From the NCBI RefSeq assembly GCF_000786655.1, contig NZ_JROM01000016.1, positions 310,001 to 374,000 of the forward strand: a stretch of 64,000 nucleotides of DNA, written 5' to 3'. Below, in pieces: positions 9,134 through 17,894 of the stretch. The position numbers and the translations under genes are program-made. The stretch is from Kocuria marina (GTDB lineage Bacteria; Actinomycetota; Actinomycetes; Actinomycetales; Micrococcaceae). Under the pieces are notes generated by a model, which ran no database searches, was not told the origin of the DNA, and saw only the letters and a program-made list of their open reading frames with translations. Position 1 is the stretch's first letter, and each line of letters opens with the position of its first letter.

Positions 9134-9451
9134 ATGATCACCGTGCCCAAGCCCTACCCTCAAGAGTTCCGTGACGACGTCGTGCGTGTCGCGCGCGCCC
9201 GTGAAGCGGGCGTCACCCTCGCTCAGATCGCCAAGGACTTCGGCGTCCACGCGATGATGCTGAACAAGTGGATGCGCCAAGCCGACATCGACGACGTCAA
9301 CAAACCCGGCGTCAGCCGCCCAGAGTCCCACGAGCTACGCGACGCACGCCGGCGCATCGGCCTGCTCGAGCAAGAGAACGAGGTCCTGCGCTGCGCGGCC
9401 GCGTACCTGAGTCAGGCCAACCTGCCGGGAAAAGGATCTTCCCGCTCGTGA
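9134..9451 (+). CDS. IS3-family transposase OrfA
   Basis: The 105-residue product is a helix-turn-helix OrfA (YPQEFRDDVVRVARAREAG, QIAKDFGVHAMMLNKWMRQAD) followed by a leucine-zipper-like helix (RRRIGLLEQENEVLRCAAAYL), as in the IS3 family. It binds the element ends. ATG 9134 has GGAAGG just upstream. Near its 3' end GGAAAAGG (9428-9435) is a typical -1 slippage site at which ribosomes would enter the orfB frame. OrfA looks intact, but orfB is broken, so the element should be immobile unless helped in trans. Confidence 0.85.
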   Translation: MITVPKPYPQEFRDDVVRVARAREAGVTLAQIAKDFGVHAMMLNKWMRQADIDDVNKPGVSRPESHELRDARRRIGLLEQENEVLRCAAAYLSQANLPGKGSSRS

Positions 9452-10208
9452 CGCAGCTGGCTACCGAGGGAATCTCGGTGGCGCTCACGTGCCGGTACTG
9501 AAGCTGTGTCGCCAGCAGTACTACCGATGATGCACCGAACCGGTCACCCAGGCCGAGTGGGACCACGCGCATCGCGCGAACGCGCTGTCCGATGCTCACC
9601 GTGAGGACCCGGAGTTCGGTTACCGCTACCTCCACGAAGAAGCCCTCACCCGGGGCGCCGCGATGTCGGCCCGGACGGCGTGGAAGCTGTGCTCAGCGAA
9701 CGCGTGGTGGTCGAGCTCCGGCAAGAAGCGCGGCAAGAATGGAAAGAAGCCCGGCCCGCCCGTTCACGACGACCTGCTCGCGATCATTGATGAGCATGGT
9801 GTGACGCGGCACGAATTCGTCGCCGATCACGCGAACGAGGTGTGGTTGAGCGATATCACGGAGCACTGGACGGCTAAAGGCAAGCTGTACCTGTGCGCGG
9901 TCAAGGACGTGTGTTCCGGGCGCATTGTCGGCTACTCGATCAGAGATCGGGTGACGTCGAGTGTGGCTGTGGCAGCGCGGGATTCGGCCGTAGCCCGCAG
10001 GCGTGCTGACGGCGTCGATGTGGCCATGGAAAGTTTCTTCGCGCTACTGCAGAAGAACGTCCTCGACCGCCGAACCTGGACGACATGAGAGGCGCTGCAT
10101 AGCGATCGTCACCTGGAACGAACGTACCACCGCCGCCGACGTCAGGACCAGCTCGGGCGATTGATGCCGATCGAGTTCGAAAACCATCATGACCACAGCA
10201 GCCGATTT
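9430..10208 (+). pseudogene. IS3-family transposase OrfB remnant (DDE integrase)
   Basis: Pieces of an rve/DDE transposase are readable: IFPLVTQLATEGISVALTCR, the YRYLHEEALTRGAAM region, KKRGKNGKKPGPPVHDDL, NEVWLSDITEHWTAKGKLYL with the first catalytic Asp, then AMESFFALLQKNVLDRR with the final Glu. Lesions are a one-base loss near 9491-9497, a TGA at 9528-9530 where the family has Trp (YYRW), an internal deletion near 9999-10025 that removes the HSDRGSQF block with the second Asp, and a TGA at 10086-10088 followed by out-of-frame remnants (RTYHRRRRQ). It cannot encode an active enzyme. Confidence 0.85.
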
Positions 10209-10227
10209 GGCTGCCTAACCACTGCCA

Positions 10228-10549
10228 CCTGATCGTGCCACAGTCCCGTCCGGACTCAAGCAGCAGCGGCATGAAACCCAGGACGATCCACTCCGTCACA
10301 ATGGCGGGAAGAGGAACTACGGTCGACTGCCGGTCGAGGAGGTTCCTCCAAACAAGCCATGCTGTGTAAGTGGGTCTGCCGGGAAGCGACTTAGTATGAG
10401 TGGCCTATGCTGTCCATTACCGGCGCCAGGTCACCTGTGCCAACGGTGGCGACCGGGTCAGGCCCCCTGCGCCCCAGAGTTGTCGTCTCCCATGCGACAC
10501 GCGGTCTGCACGTTTACCCCGCGAGGATAAGCTCGTAGCGGTTACTCGG
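10228..10549. other. Intergenic stretch between IS remnant and convergent gene
   Basis: These 322 bases contain no frame with coding character that I recognise. Short repeats (CGGTCGA twice near 10321-10340, and GGAGGTTCCTCC at about 10340-10351) are visible, but no clear terminator with a T-run. It is probably non-coding debris from insertion-sequence activity. Confidence 0.4.
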
Positions 10550-13246
10550 TCAGAATGCCGCGTTGGGAGGCGGCTCCGTGCCTGTGGAACCCCTTTCTGC
10601 CACTCTAAGCGCGGAGAGGGGATCTGATGAATCGGTTGGTTCGAGGACCACGCCATACAGGGCGCACAGTTCGTCGAGTAGAGCTCTGCAAACTTCCTTG
10701 TCCTCTGGACGAACACTCGTGTTGAACTTCTTCACGAGCCACCCGTCGAAGAACGGGTCCACTCGCAGCCGGCAGTAGTCCTCCAGCAGTCCCTCGGACT
10801 CGAGCCACTGCTTCCTGTACCTTTCGAGTGGGAGGTACTTCCGGAAAAAACCTGGCCCCACGGTGTTCACCATCGAGTTGGAGACGGCCCCGTAGTACAC
10901 GTGAATGGGTACGGGGACGGTTGCGATGCGCGTGGCCTGAGAAAGCATCTGTTGGAAAGCCAGGGAGTCCTGACCAAGTGCGCCCACTGGTTGATGCAGG
11001 CCGATTTCCCGCAACCAGCTGGTCCTCGCGATAAGCGCCTGAATGCTCATGGGCTGAAACCGTGTCCGCGCCATCACGTCCTCGGGTACCGACAGGGTGC
11101 CGTCGTCGTTCGGTGTGAGGTTCTTGTTGAGCAGGGAAACATTGTTCACGAGGCGCCGCCACGTGGACAGTTTCACCATATTTCCGATGGCGAATTCGAC
11201 CCCGGTCTCCCGCGCAAGTTCCAGAAGACTGGCGAAGCCGTCGTTGAGGGCTTCGTTGTCCGGATCGAGGTACGTTATGTGCTCGGCACTGGCCAGTTCC
11301 AGCCCGCGGTTGCGCGGCCGGGATGCGCTTCCGGATCCCCCCTCGGGGTAGAAGTGCGCCGTGACGTTGGAGTACCGGTCGGCCAGTTCGGCGACGGTCG
11401 TGCGGGTGGAACCGTCGGTGGATCCGTCGTCTATGAGGAGGATCTCCATGCGTTGGAAGACGCTTGAGCGTTTCAATGATCGGAAGCACTTCGACAGCAG
11501 GTGCGCACCGTTGTTGTAGACGGGCACAACGACGGTGAGATCGTAAGAATTTGGCTGAGCCAAAGCAATGGGCGAGGTGCGTCGAGGACCCGCTCCGAAG
11601 GGGGCAGTCGAGTATCCCACGCCCGCGACCTCACCATCTCGGAGCCACATTTGGAGCACACCGGCGTTCTCAGTGCGAATTGCACTGCGCTGGGCAGAGG
11701 CCGCTCGAGACACGAGCTCGTGGTCGTCCTCCGAGACCACCGCGTCGGCCTCTTCGTAGCCATTCTTCGTGGCGAAGTCCACGTCGGCGTAGCGGAAGAC
11801 GTTGAGCAGGTCGCGCACGTGGTCCGCGCTGTACTGCAGGTCGGATGCCACAGGGACTAGGGCGTCGAAATCTTCGACCGCCCTTGGGACATCGGCCACG
11901 GAGACCACGTCCACCGGGTGACTCTGCATGGTCGCCAACTCGCGAGCCCAAGGGAGATCCTGATCCGAGGCCACTAAAGCTGTGCTTTCACTCAAGGACC
12001 GCACGGGGGCTCCCGCAGCCGCAAGAATGTCTCCCATCCGCTGCCAGGCAGTGTCATGGGTCCACACCCGTCGAAGCCCATCGGTCTGTGCTCGGTACAG
12101 GTCGTGGCCGGACATGGCATCCAGTACGTGCCCCACCTCCCCCGGTCGGTCGATTAGCTGCACCTCTGGATAGAGGTCATTGACTGCCATCGAGTAGTTA
12201 GACAGTACGAACTTTCCCATGGCCTGCAGCTCAACGACCCGGTTGGCGTACATCGTGGGCGATGCGTACACAGAGTTCAGGTTCAGATGCACATCCACGG
12301 TGCGCTGCAACTTCATCAGCGCTCTGTGCTCGACCCCTGGTCCGACGAATTCGAGGTACGACTGAGGAAAGTAGTAACGCTCATCACCGAGCTGCGAGTT
12401 ACGATCCACGATCAGCAGCTCGCGATCAGTGCCCAGCACACCGTCAAAGAGAACCTTTGCGTCCCGCCGTCGCTGCGGATACTTGTGGCTCAGCCATGAG
12501 CCGGCGAAGAGCACTTCTTGACGTTGGAGACGGCGAGATCCTATGGGCGTATGCAGGTAGGGGTTCGCCCCGAAGGTCAGAGATTGCACGGTAGAGACAT
12601 TGGGACAATCTTTGCGGTAAGCGGGGATCATGTCCTGCGCGGAGGTGAAGACCACATCGGCCTCAGCGGCCAGCGGCCGGAATCGCACGTAGTTGGGCGG
12701 GTCTTCCTTGGAGTAGAAGACGATCGGTACGCCGTTGGCGCGGAAGGCGGGGATCACCTCAGTGCGGACAAGACCGGGGGCTGTGGACGTCCCGTGCCAG
12801 TCTTCGTAGCGCCCGCGCCACGTGGACGCAATCACCAAGACGTCACTGTTCTGCGCCACAGTCCGGAAGTTCTCGGGCGTGAGGTAAGTGATGTTTGCAG
12901 TTTGCTCGAACGTCTCGAAGAGGAACGCGTCGGCAATCATTGCGACACGAGCAGGATGAGGTGAAAGTGTTCTGCTCCCTGCATAATCCGGCAGCTGCTG
13001 CGCGGCCCTGACCATCTCCTCGATGCGCTCCGCTTGGCCGTTGCTGGAAAGAATCGCCTGCACATCCGCTGCGGACCGGACAGGCGCCAGCCGCGCTACG
13101 TCGCGGCGGTCGACGGCCGCGCGGAAGCTCGCGGAGGTGAACCACGCGTGGTCGGCTGCTGCTCGGTCTTGGGTTTTCTCGAGGCCTTGGATCAGGCGTT
13201 TTACCTTGGCTTTGCGCTTGGCCACCTCGTGACTGATCATCGCCAT
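10550..13246 (-). CDS. CgeB-like / GT2 fusion glycosyltransferase
   Basis: The 898-residue protein joins two glycosyltransferase modules. The N-terminal half (about 80-420) is CgeB/GT4-like: VFYSKEDPPNYVRF, the SWLSHKYPQRR segment and LNLNSVYASPTMYANRVVELQAMG. The C-terminal half (from about 570) is GT2: LTVVVPVYNNG, IDDGSTDGS and the metal-binding YLDPDNEAL. It shares this architecture, including the KEDPPxY motif, with the gene at 15004-16929. ATG 13246 is preferred because GGAAGGCGG lies 7 nt upstream; GTG 13279 and ATG 13240 (ATGA overlap with the previous stop) are alternatives. Likely role: chain assembly of the wall polymer at the inner membrane face. Confidence 0.8.
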   Translation of the reverse strand: MAMISHEVAKRKAKVKRLIQGLEKTQDRAAADHAWFTSASFRAAVDRRDVARLAPVRSAADVQAILSSNGQAERIEEMVRAAQQLPDYAGSRTLSPHPARVAMIADAFLFETFEQTANITYLTPENFRTVAQNSDVLVIASTWRGRYEDWHGTSTAPGLVRTEVIPAFRANGVPIVFYSKEDPPNYVRFRPLAAEADVVFTSAQDMIPAYRKDCPNVSTVQSLTFGANPYLHTPIGSRRLQRQEVLFAGSWLSHKYPQRRRDAKVLFDGVLGTDRELLIVDRNSQLGDERYYFPQSYLEFVGPGVEHRALMKLQRTVDVHLNLNSVYASPTMYANRVVELQAMGKFVLSNYSMAVNDLYPEVQLIDRPGEVGHVLDAMSGHDLYRAQTDGLRRVWTHDTAWQRMGDILAAAGAPVRSLSESTALVASDQDLPWARELATMQSHPVDVVSVADVPRAVEDFDALVPVASDLQYSADHVRDLLNVFRYADVDFATKNGYEEADAVVSEDDHELVSRAASAQRSAIRTENAGVLQMWLRDGEVAGVGYSTAPFGAGPRRTSPIALAQPNSYDLTVVVPVYNNGAHLLSKCFRSLKRSSVFQRMEILLIDDGSTDGSTRTTVAELADRYSNVTAHFYPEGGSGSASRPRNRGLELASAEHITYLDPDNEALNDGFASLLELARETGVEFAIGNMVKLSTWRRLVNNVSLLNKNLTPNDDGTLSVPEDVMARTRFQPMSIQALIARTSWLREIGLHQPVGALGQDSLAFQQMLSQATRIATVPVPIHVYYGAVSNSMVNTVGPGFFRKYLPLERYRKQWLESEGLLEDYCRLRVDPFFDGWLVKKFNTSVRPEDKEVCRALLDELCALYGVVLEPTDSSDPLSALRVAERGSTGTEPPPNAAF

Positions 13247-13587
13247 GCCCGAACCGCCTTCCGCGCGTGCCACGCCCACCTACGAGCCCGGTGGATTGCT
13301 ACCCGTGCATTCGCCCCGCCTTGTGAAGACCGGTTACGCAACTGTTCGTTCTCCTCCAGTAACCTGCGGCGTTCCGACTCCAGCCACCAGATCTTCTTGA
13401 GATACTGGCGTTCCTGATTTCTTAGCTGACGGTCCCGCTGCTCGAGGTTCTCGAAGAACCTCAACTCCTTCTCGTACGATCGCGCTAGATCTCGGCTCAG
13501 GTGCTGGACCTTCTGCGTCTGAATCGACAGCAGGTCACTGACCTCTTTCCCCAGAGACTTTTGGTCCCCGTCGCGCTCCATGCTCAC
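13237..13587 (-). CDS. Small coiled-coil protein of polysaccharide cluster
   Basis: A 116-residue, highly charged protein without recognisable homologue. Residues about 15-90 show long heptad-like runs rich in Leu, Glu, Arg and Gln (VSDLLSIQTQKVQHLSRDLA, then LEQRDRQLRNQERQYLKKI and LESERRRLLEENEQL), so a coiled coil is likely. The tail is basic with several Trp and Arg. There is no signal peptide or membrane span. GTG 13587 follows AAGGAG by 5-6 nt. The stop overlaps the following glycosyltransferase start region, so it is translationally coupled. It could be a scaffold or length-control subunit for the neighbouring transferases; that is inference from position only. Confidence 0.65.
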   Translation of the reverse strand: MSMERDGDQKSLGKEVSDLLSIQTQKVQHLSRDLARSYEKELRFFENLEQRDRQLRNQERQYLKKIWWLESERRRLLEENEQLRNRSSQGGANARVAIHRARRWAWHARKAVRAWR

Positions 13588-13667
13588 GTCTTCTCCTTGC
13601 TGGGTGGACTGCGGCCCGTTCCCGTGGCGGCGTGTGGTTCGGGGGGCGTCGCCGCGGGTTCAGCGCC

Positions 13668-14915
13668 TCAGCGCCACAGACCCTTGGTGTCCACCACGGC
13701 CTTGCCCTTTAGGGCGGTCGCGGGCAGAGCCTTGAACTCGTCGTGGTCCACGAGCAGCAACACCACGTCCGCGCGCTCGATCGCGTCCTGGTACTCGGCG
13801 AACTCCACGTTGCCCAGACCCTGCAGGGCCTGGGGCAGTTCCTTGACGTTGGGCTCCACGGCCAGCACGGTCGCGTGGCTCACGTGCTCGGCCAGGTCCT
13901 TGGTGATGTTCATGGCCGGGGATTCACGCAGGTCGTCGATGTTGGCCTTGAACGCGAGGCCCAGGGCTGCGATCACCGGGGACTCCACGTGGGAGCAGGC
14001 TTCCTCCACCTTGGAGATGACCCACTTCGGCTTCCCGTCGTTGACCTCGCGGGCGGTGCGGATGAGGTTGGAGTTCTCCCGGTCCGCCGCCACGATGAAC
14101 CAGGGGTCCACCGCGATGCAGTGCCCGCCCACGCCGGGGCCCGGCTGCAGGATGTTCACCCGCGGGTGGTGGTTGGCCAGCTCAATGAGCTCCCATACGT
14201 CGATGCCCAGCTTGTCCGCGATCAGGGACAGCTCGTTGGCGAACGCGATGTTTACGTCACGGAACGAGTTCTCCGTGAGCTTGGACATCTCCGCCGTGAC
14301 GTCGTCCGTGGCGAGCAGTTCACCCTGACAGAAGGACGCGTAGACCTCCTTGGCGCGGCGCGCGGCCTCGGGGGTGCTGCCGCCGATGATGCGGTCGTTG
14401 CTGATCAGTTCCTCGAGTGCTTTGCCCGGCAGGATGCGCTCGGGGCAGTACGCGAAGTACACCACGGGCTTGCCGTCCTCGCCGTCCAGGGACAGGTCCG
14501 GCCGCAGCTCCATGATCTTACGGGCGAGCGTCTGGGTGGTGCGCGGCGGGGAGGTGGATTCGAGGATCACGGTCTCGTCCCCGCGCAGCTGCGGAGCGAT
14601 GGATTCCGCGGCGGAGAGGATGTAGGACAGGTCGCCCTCGTAGTTCTCCTTGAACGGGGTGGGCACCGCGATCACGAACGCGTCACCGTGCTGCATCTCG
14701 GTCGTCGCGGTGAGCTGGCCGCTATCGATCGCCTTCTTGAGCTGCTCCTCGAGCCCCGGCTCCACGATCGTGACCTCGCCGCGCTGGATCCGCTCCACCG
14801 CGGAGGCGTTCACGTCCACGCCGTGGACCCGCACCCCGTGATTCGCCATGACTACGGCGGTGGGTAACCCGATGTACCCCAGCCCCACGAACACGACTTC
14901 CAACGGCTCACTCAT
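13668..14915 (-). CDS. wecC: UDP-N-acetyl-D-mannosamine dehydrogenase (WecC-type)
   Basis: The 415-residue enzyme has the N-terminal Rossmann motif GLGYIGLPTA (residues 11-20), the central helix region AEMSKLTENSFRDVNIAFAN and the catalytic Cys in GPGVGGHCIAVDPWF, followed by the C-terminal UDP-binding domain (ALGLAFKANIDDLRESPA). PGVGGHCIAVDPWF and ENSFRDVNIAF are typical of the WecC/CapL group, which oxidises UDP-ManNAc to UDP-ManNAcA using two NAD+. ManNAcA is a component of micrococcal teichuronic acid, which fits the locus. Start ATG 14915 has GTGAGGTG upstream. A UDP-GlcNAc 2-epimerase (WecB) is not in the window. UDP-GlcNAc as substrate cannot be excluded. Confidence 0.85.
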   Translation of the reverse strand: MSEPLEVVFVGLGYIGLPTAVVMANHGVRVHGVDVNASAVERIQRGEVTIVEPGLEEQLKKAIDSGQLTATTEMQHGDAFVIAVPTPFKENYEGDLSYILSAAESIAPQLRGDETVILESTSPPRTTQTLARKIMELRPDLSLDGEDGKPVVYFAYCPERILPGKALEELISNDRIIGGSTPEAARRAKEVYASFCQGELLATDDVTAEMSKLTENSFRDVNIAFANELSLIADKLGIDVWELIELANHHPRVNILQPGPGVGGHCIAVDPWFIVAADRENSNLIRTAREVNDGKPKWVISKVEEACSHVESPVIAALGLAFKANIDDLRESPAMNITKDLAEHVSHATVLAVEPNVKELPQALQGLGNVEFAEYQDAIERADVVLLLVDHDEFKALPATALKGKAVVDTKGLWR

Positions 14916-14945
14916 TGACGCACCTCACCACGCGGTTGATGGTTC

Positions 14946-14963
14946 GTTCCGATTGACCGGAAC
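14946..14963. repeat. Inverted repeat upstream of wecC
   Basis: GTTCCG and CGGAAC face each other across 6 bp in an AT-richer 88-bp gap between wecC and the upstream glycosyltransferase gene. It could be an operator or a small intercistronic hairpin. It lies 31-48 bases before the wecC start, outside any coding frame. Confidence 0.35.
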
Positions 14964-15003
14964 TTCCATTCATTTTCAACGTAAACATGCAGAATCCTTA
15001 GGA

Positions 15004-16929
15004 TCATATCGTCACATGACGGGTGCTGTCCCCGAACATGACGACACGTCCCGAGGCCAGCGCAGCGGCGTCGGACACCTGCCACGTGTGGCTGTCCGAG
15101 CCGCGGAACTGGATGAAATTGAAGCGGTCCGCCGAATAGATGACGTAGCCGGCTTCGCGCACCGCGGCCAGGAAGGAGGTGTCCTCCCCCGTGCTGCGCC
15201 GCTGGAACGGGATCTGCCGGAAGACCTCGCGGTAGCCCGTGATCGTGGGCCCCATGACGAAGTCCGTGTATCGGTGCTCTCGGTGTGGGAAGCGCACCAG
15301 GGTGGCGTCCTGAGACTCCACGTACATGTAGTGCCCCTGCTTGCGCACCACGTCCGCGTTCGCGTAACGCAGGGCGTCCAGGAGGTCGGCGAGGTAACGC
15401 GGGGCGTAGTAGTCGTCGTCGTCCATCTTGGACAGCACGTCCCCGGTGGCGTGCTCGACCGCGAGGTTGAGGCACTCCCCCAGCGTGAGGGACGCGTCCG
15501 CGGCCACGGTGGTCACGCGCTGGATCCCGCAGTCCTCGACGACGCGCTGGACGTCCCGCGCGCGGGGGTCGAAGCCGTGGGCCACGAGCACCACGTCCAG
15601 CTCCACGTCCACCTGGGCCGCGATCCCGCGCAGGGCGTCCGAGAGTCGATGCGGGCGGTTGGTGCACAGCAACACGGTGACGCTGGGCCGGGTGCGGGCG
15701 ACGGCGAGCTGCGGGACGGCGCGTTCCACGATCGTCTCCACGCGGTGCGTGTAGGTGTGCTGCGCCCAGATCTCGCGCTGCGCGCGGTGGACCATGCGGT
15801 CGGCGAGTTCCGGGCTGCGCACGAGGGCACGGATGACGTCCGCGGCGTGCTCGCGGTCCGCAACAACGGACAGTTGGTCGTGGGAGAAGTACCGTCGCAC
15901 GGCCTCGGACGGTGTGGAGACCACGGGGGTGCCGCACGCGGTGATCTCGAAGATCCTCCGCGCGCACATGGACGGGGAATCCACGACCGAGTTCACGTTG
16001 AGGAAGACCCGGTACGCCTTGTAGGCGGTGAGCATCTGGTCGTAACCCAGCGAGCCCACCACATGCTGGTCCAGGGGCTCGGGGAACTGGTAGCGCTCGT
16101 CCTGGCCCAGGTAGCGGGAGAAGATCTCGAGCCCCCTGTCAAGTTTCGCCGAGGCATCATGTGCGCCGCCGAGCAGCACGTCCATCTGCTCGCGCCGCTC
16201 GGGGAACTTGTGGGCGAAGTACATCCCCCCGAAGGCCACGTCCCGCTCGTGGAACCCGTGCCGGGGCCGCGCGGGGTTGTGCACGGCGGGTTGCGCGGCG
16301 AAGGGCAGTACCCCCACGCGGTCGTGGCCCAGGTCCCGGTGGTAGTCCGGGATCTTGTTGACGTCCGTGGTGAGAACGACGTCGAACAGTCGCGCGCACT
16401 CCAGGAAGTCGTCGTAGTGCGGCGGGTCCTCCTTGTTCCAGAACACGGTGGGGATCCCCTGCTCGCGACAGTGGGCCACGAGCTCGCGCACCGACTCCTT
16501 CACGCCCGAGGTCCCGGTGAGCTGGTACTGCCACTCGTCCGCGTTGCCGTGCCACGCGGACTCCACGAATAACAGGTCCACGGGCTGCGCGGCCACTTCG
16601 GCGCGCCAGTCACGCTGCGTTAGCACCACCTGATGCCACTCGTAGTGGAAAGCACGCAGAGAGAAGTCGTCCAGGATCACCGCCGCGGTGAGGTCCCCGC
16701 GCACCGGTGCGCGCTCGGGCCACTCCTGCGCCGCGAACGAGACCGTGCGCTGCGCGCCGTCGTTCCCGGCGGAGGCGGCGTCGCGGCCGGCTCCGGTGAC
16801 GACGGCGCTCGCGGACGGCCCCGCGGGCAGCCCCGCCCTGCGCCGATAGGTCCGCCACTGGGACACCCCGCCGTGGCGCAGGTGCCACAACTGGGTGCGC
16901 AGATCACCGGTCAGCGAGCGGGGGCTCAT
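15004..16929 (-). CDS. CgeB-like / GT2 fusion glycosyltransferase
   Basis: The 641-residue protein repeats the two-module design of the 10550 gene. A CgeB-like half covers about 80-400 (FWNKEDPPHYDDF at 163-175, FAHKFPERREQM, NVNSVVDSPSMCARRIFEITACGTP). A GT2 half follows from about 415 (SVTVLLCTNRPHRL, and SKMDDDDYYAPRYL with the acidic metal-binding motif at 502-506). Start ATG 16929 overlaps the stop of the TagH-like gene (ATGA), so it is coupled to the exporter. It probably builds the chain or linkage unit that the adjacent ABC transporter exports. Sugar specificity is unknown. Confidence 0.82.
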   Translation of the reverse strand: MSPRSLTGDLRTQLWHLRHGGVSQWRTYRRRAGLPAGPSASAVVTGAGRDAASAGNDGAQRTVSFAAQEWPERAPVRGDLTAAVILDDFSLRAFHYEWHQVVLTQRDWRAEVAAQPVDLLFVESAWHGNADEWQYQLTGTSGVKESVRELVAHCREQGIPTVFWNKEDPPHYDDFLECARLFDVVLTTDVNKIPDYHRDLGHDRVGVLPFAAQPAVHNPARPRHGFHERDVAFGGMYFAHKFPERREQMDVLLGGAHDASAKLDRGLEIFSRYLGQDERYQFPEPLDQHVVGSLGYDQMLTAYKAYRVFLNVNSVVDSPSMCARRIFEITACGTPVVSTPSEAVRRYFSHDQLSVVADREHAADVIRALVRSPELADRMVHRAQREIWAQHTYTHRVETIVERAVPQLAVARTRPSVTVLLCTNRPHRLSDALRGIAAQVDVELDVVLVAHGFDPRARDVQRVVEDCGIQRVTTVAADASLTLGECLNLAVEHATGDVLSKMDDDDYYAPRYLADLLDALRYANADVVRKQGHYMYVESQDATLVRFPHREHRYTDFVMGPTITGYREVFRQIPFQRRSTGEDTSFLAAVREAGYVIYSADRFNFIQFRGSDSHTWQVSDAAALASGRVVMFGDSTRHVTI

Positions 16930-17894
16930 GCGTGCATCTCCCGCAGTTCAGTGCGCACGAGCCGATCCATCAGCTCGAACTTGCGTTTGTGGGCGGCCAG
17001 GTTGTTGCCGGCGGCGAGCTGCTTCATGAACCGCTCGTACTCCTCCGTGACGGTCTCGGGGTCCCCGTCCATGAGCATGTCCCCCTGGTCCAGCCACACC
17101 ACCCGGGTGCACATCTCCCGCACCTCGGCCATGGAATGGGACACGAACAGGACGCACCCGGCCTGTTCGCGGATCTGGGCCATGCGGGCCTGCCCGCGTT
17201 CGCGGAACTGGGCGTCCCCGGTGGACAGGGCCTCGTCCAGGATGAGGATGTGCGGGTCCGTGGCGGTGGCCACGGCGAAGCGCAAGCGCGCGGCCATGCC
17301 GGAGGAGTACGCCTTCATGGGCCAGTGGATGGCCTTGCCCAGCGCCGCGACCTCCACTAGCTCCGGCAGGATCTCGTCCACCCGGCGCGGGTGCATGCCC
17401 TGCGCCAGGCAACCCAGGCGGATGTTCTTCTCCCCCGACAACGCTGGAACCAGGGAAACGTTGACCCCCAGTTTCACGGGGGTGTCCACGGAGTAGACCC
17501 GCCCGGACGTGGGATTCATCTGCCCGGCCACGATGTTCATGAGCGTGGACTTCCCGGAACCGTTGCGCCCGATGAAGCCCACGAACTCACCCTGGTGCAC
17601 CGCGAGCGTGACGTCGTGGACGGCCAGGTTCTGCACGATCGGGGGCCGCCCGAGTGCGCGTCGGGCCCAGCGCACCGGCGCCGAGACAGGGACCTCGTCC
17701 CCGCCGCCCGTGGAGGTGACGTTGTAGATCATGCTCACGTGGTCGATCACCACGGCGGGCCCGGCGCCGGGTTCCCGCGCAGGTGCGGGAGCGCCGTCGC
17801 CGGGGGCGGGTGCGCAGTTGGCGCGCTCCGCGGAAAGGCCCGACGCATCCGGGGCGTGCGACGCGACGTCGTCGTGCCTAGCGTTCATCCGCAT
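16926..17894 (-). CDS. Polysaccharide/teichoic acid ABC exporter, ATP-binding subunit (TagH/Wzt type)
   Basis: The 322-residue ATPase has Walker A GRNGSGKST, signature YSSGMAARLRF and Walker B ILILDEALSTGD followed by the H-loop FVSHSMAEV. The YSSGM signature and the STGD after Walker B are characteristic of the TagH/RfbE/Wzt family that powers export of lipid-linked polymers. It lacks the long C-terminal carbohydrate-binding domain of O-antigen Wzt, so the cargo is probably recognised as in TagGH. The first 45 residues are a low-complexity Ala/Pro-rich leader. Start ATG 17894 has GAGGAGAG upstream and overlaps the permease gene by 17 bases; ATG 17888 is possible. Confidence 0.88.
   Translation of the reverse strand: MRMNARHDDVASHAPDASGLSAERANCAPAPGDGAPAPAREPGAGPAVVIDHVSMIYNVTSTGGGDEVPVSAPVRWARRALGRPPIVQNLAVHDVTLAVHQGEFVGFIGRNGSGKSTLMNIVAGQMNPTSGRVYSVDTPVKLGVNVSLVPALSGEKNIRLGCLAQGMHPRRVDEILPELVEVAALGKAIHWPMKAYSSGMAARLRFAVATATDPHILILDEALSTGDAQFRERGQARMAQIREQAGCVLFVSHSMAEVREMCTRVVWLDQGDMLMDGDPETVTEEYERFMKQLAAGNNLAAHKRKFELMDRLVRTELREMHA

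Larger units (their letters stand above)
9035..10227 (+). mobile_element. Decayed IS3-family insertion sequence
   Basis: The segment holds an IS3-type orfA, a slippery A-run and a broken DDE-type orfB. Candidate terminal inverted repeats are TGGCGTTGGTTA (9035-9046) and TAACCACTGCCA (10216-10227); 10 of 12 positions pair and they begin TG and end CA as IS3 ends do. No matching 3-5 bp target duplication is visible. It lies between the plus-strand and minus-strand halves of the polysaccharide locus, directly behind the AT-rich hydrolase gene. The exact ends are tentative. Confidence 0.7.

Noticed and set aside
15285-15700. Short repeated GC-rich words suggesting a repeat array or CRISPR
   Set aside because: They are codon-bias echoes in coding DNA with no regular spacing; no CRISPR repeats or cas genes occur in the window.
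14848-16572. 574-codon plus-strand frame opposite the second fusion glycosyltransferase
   Set aside because: Val/His/Gly-rich shadow of a GC-rich gene; the minus-strand product has clear CgeB and GT2 motifs.
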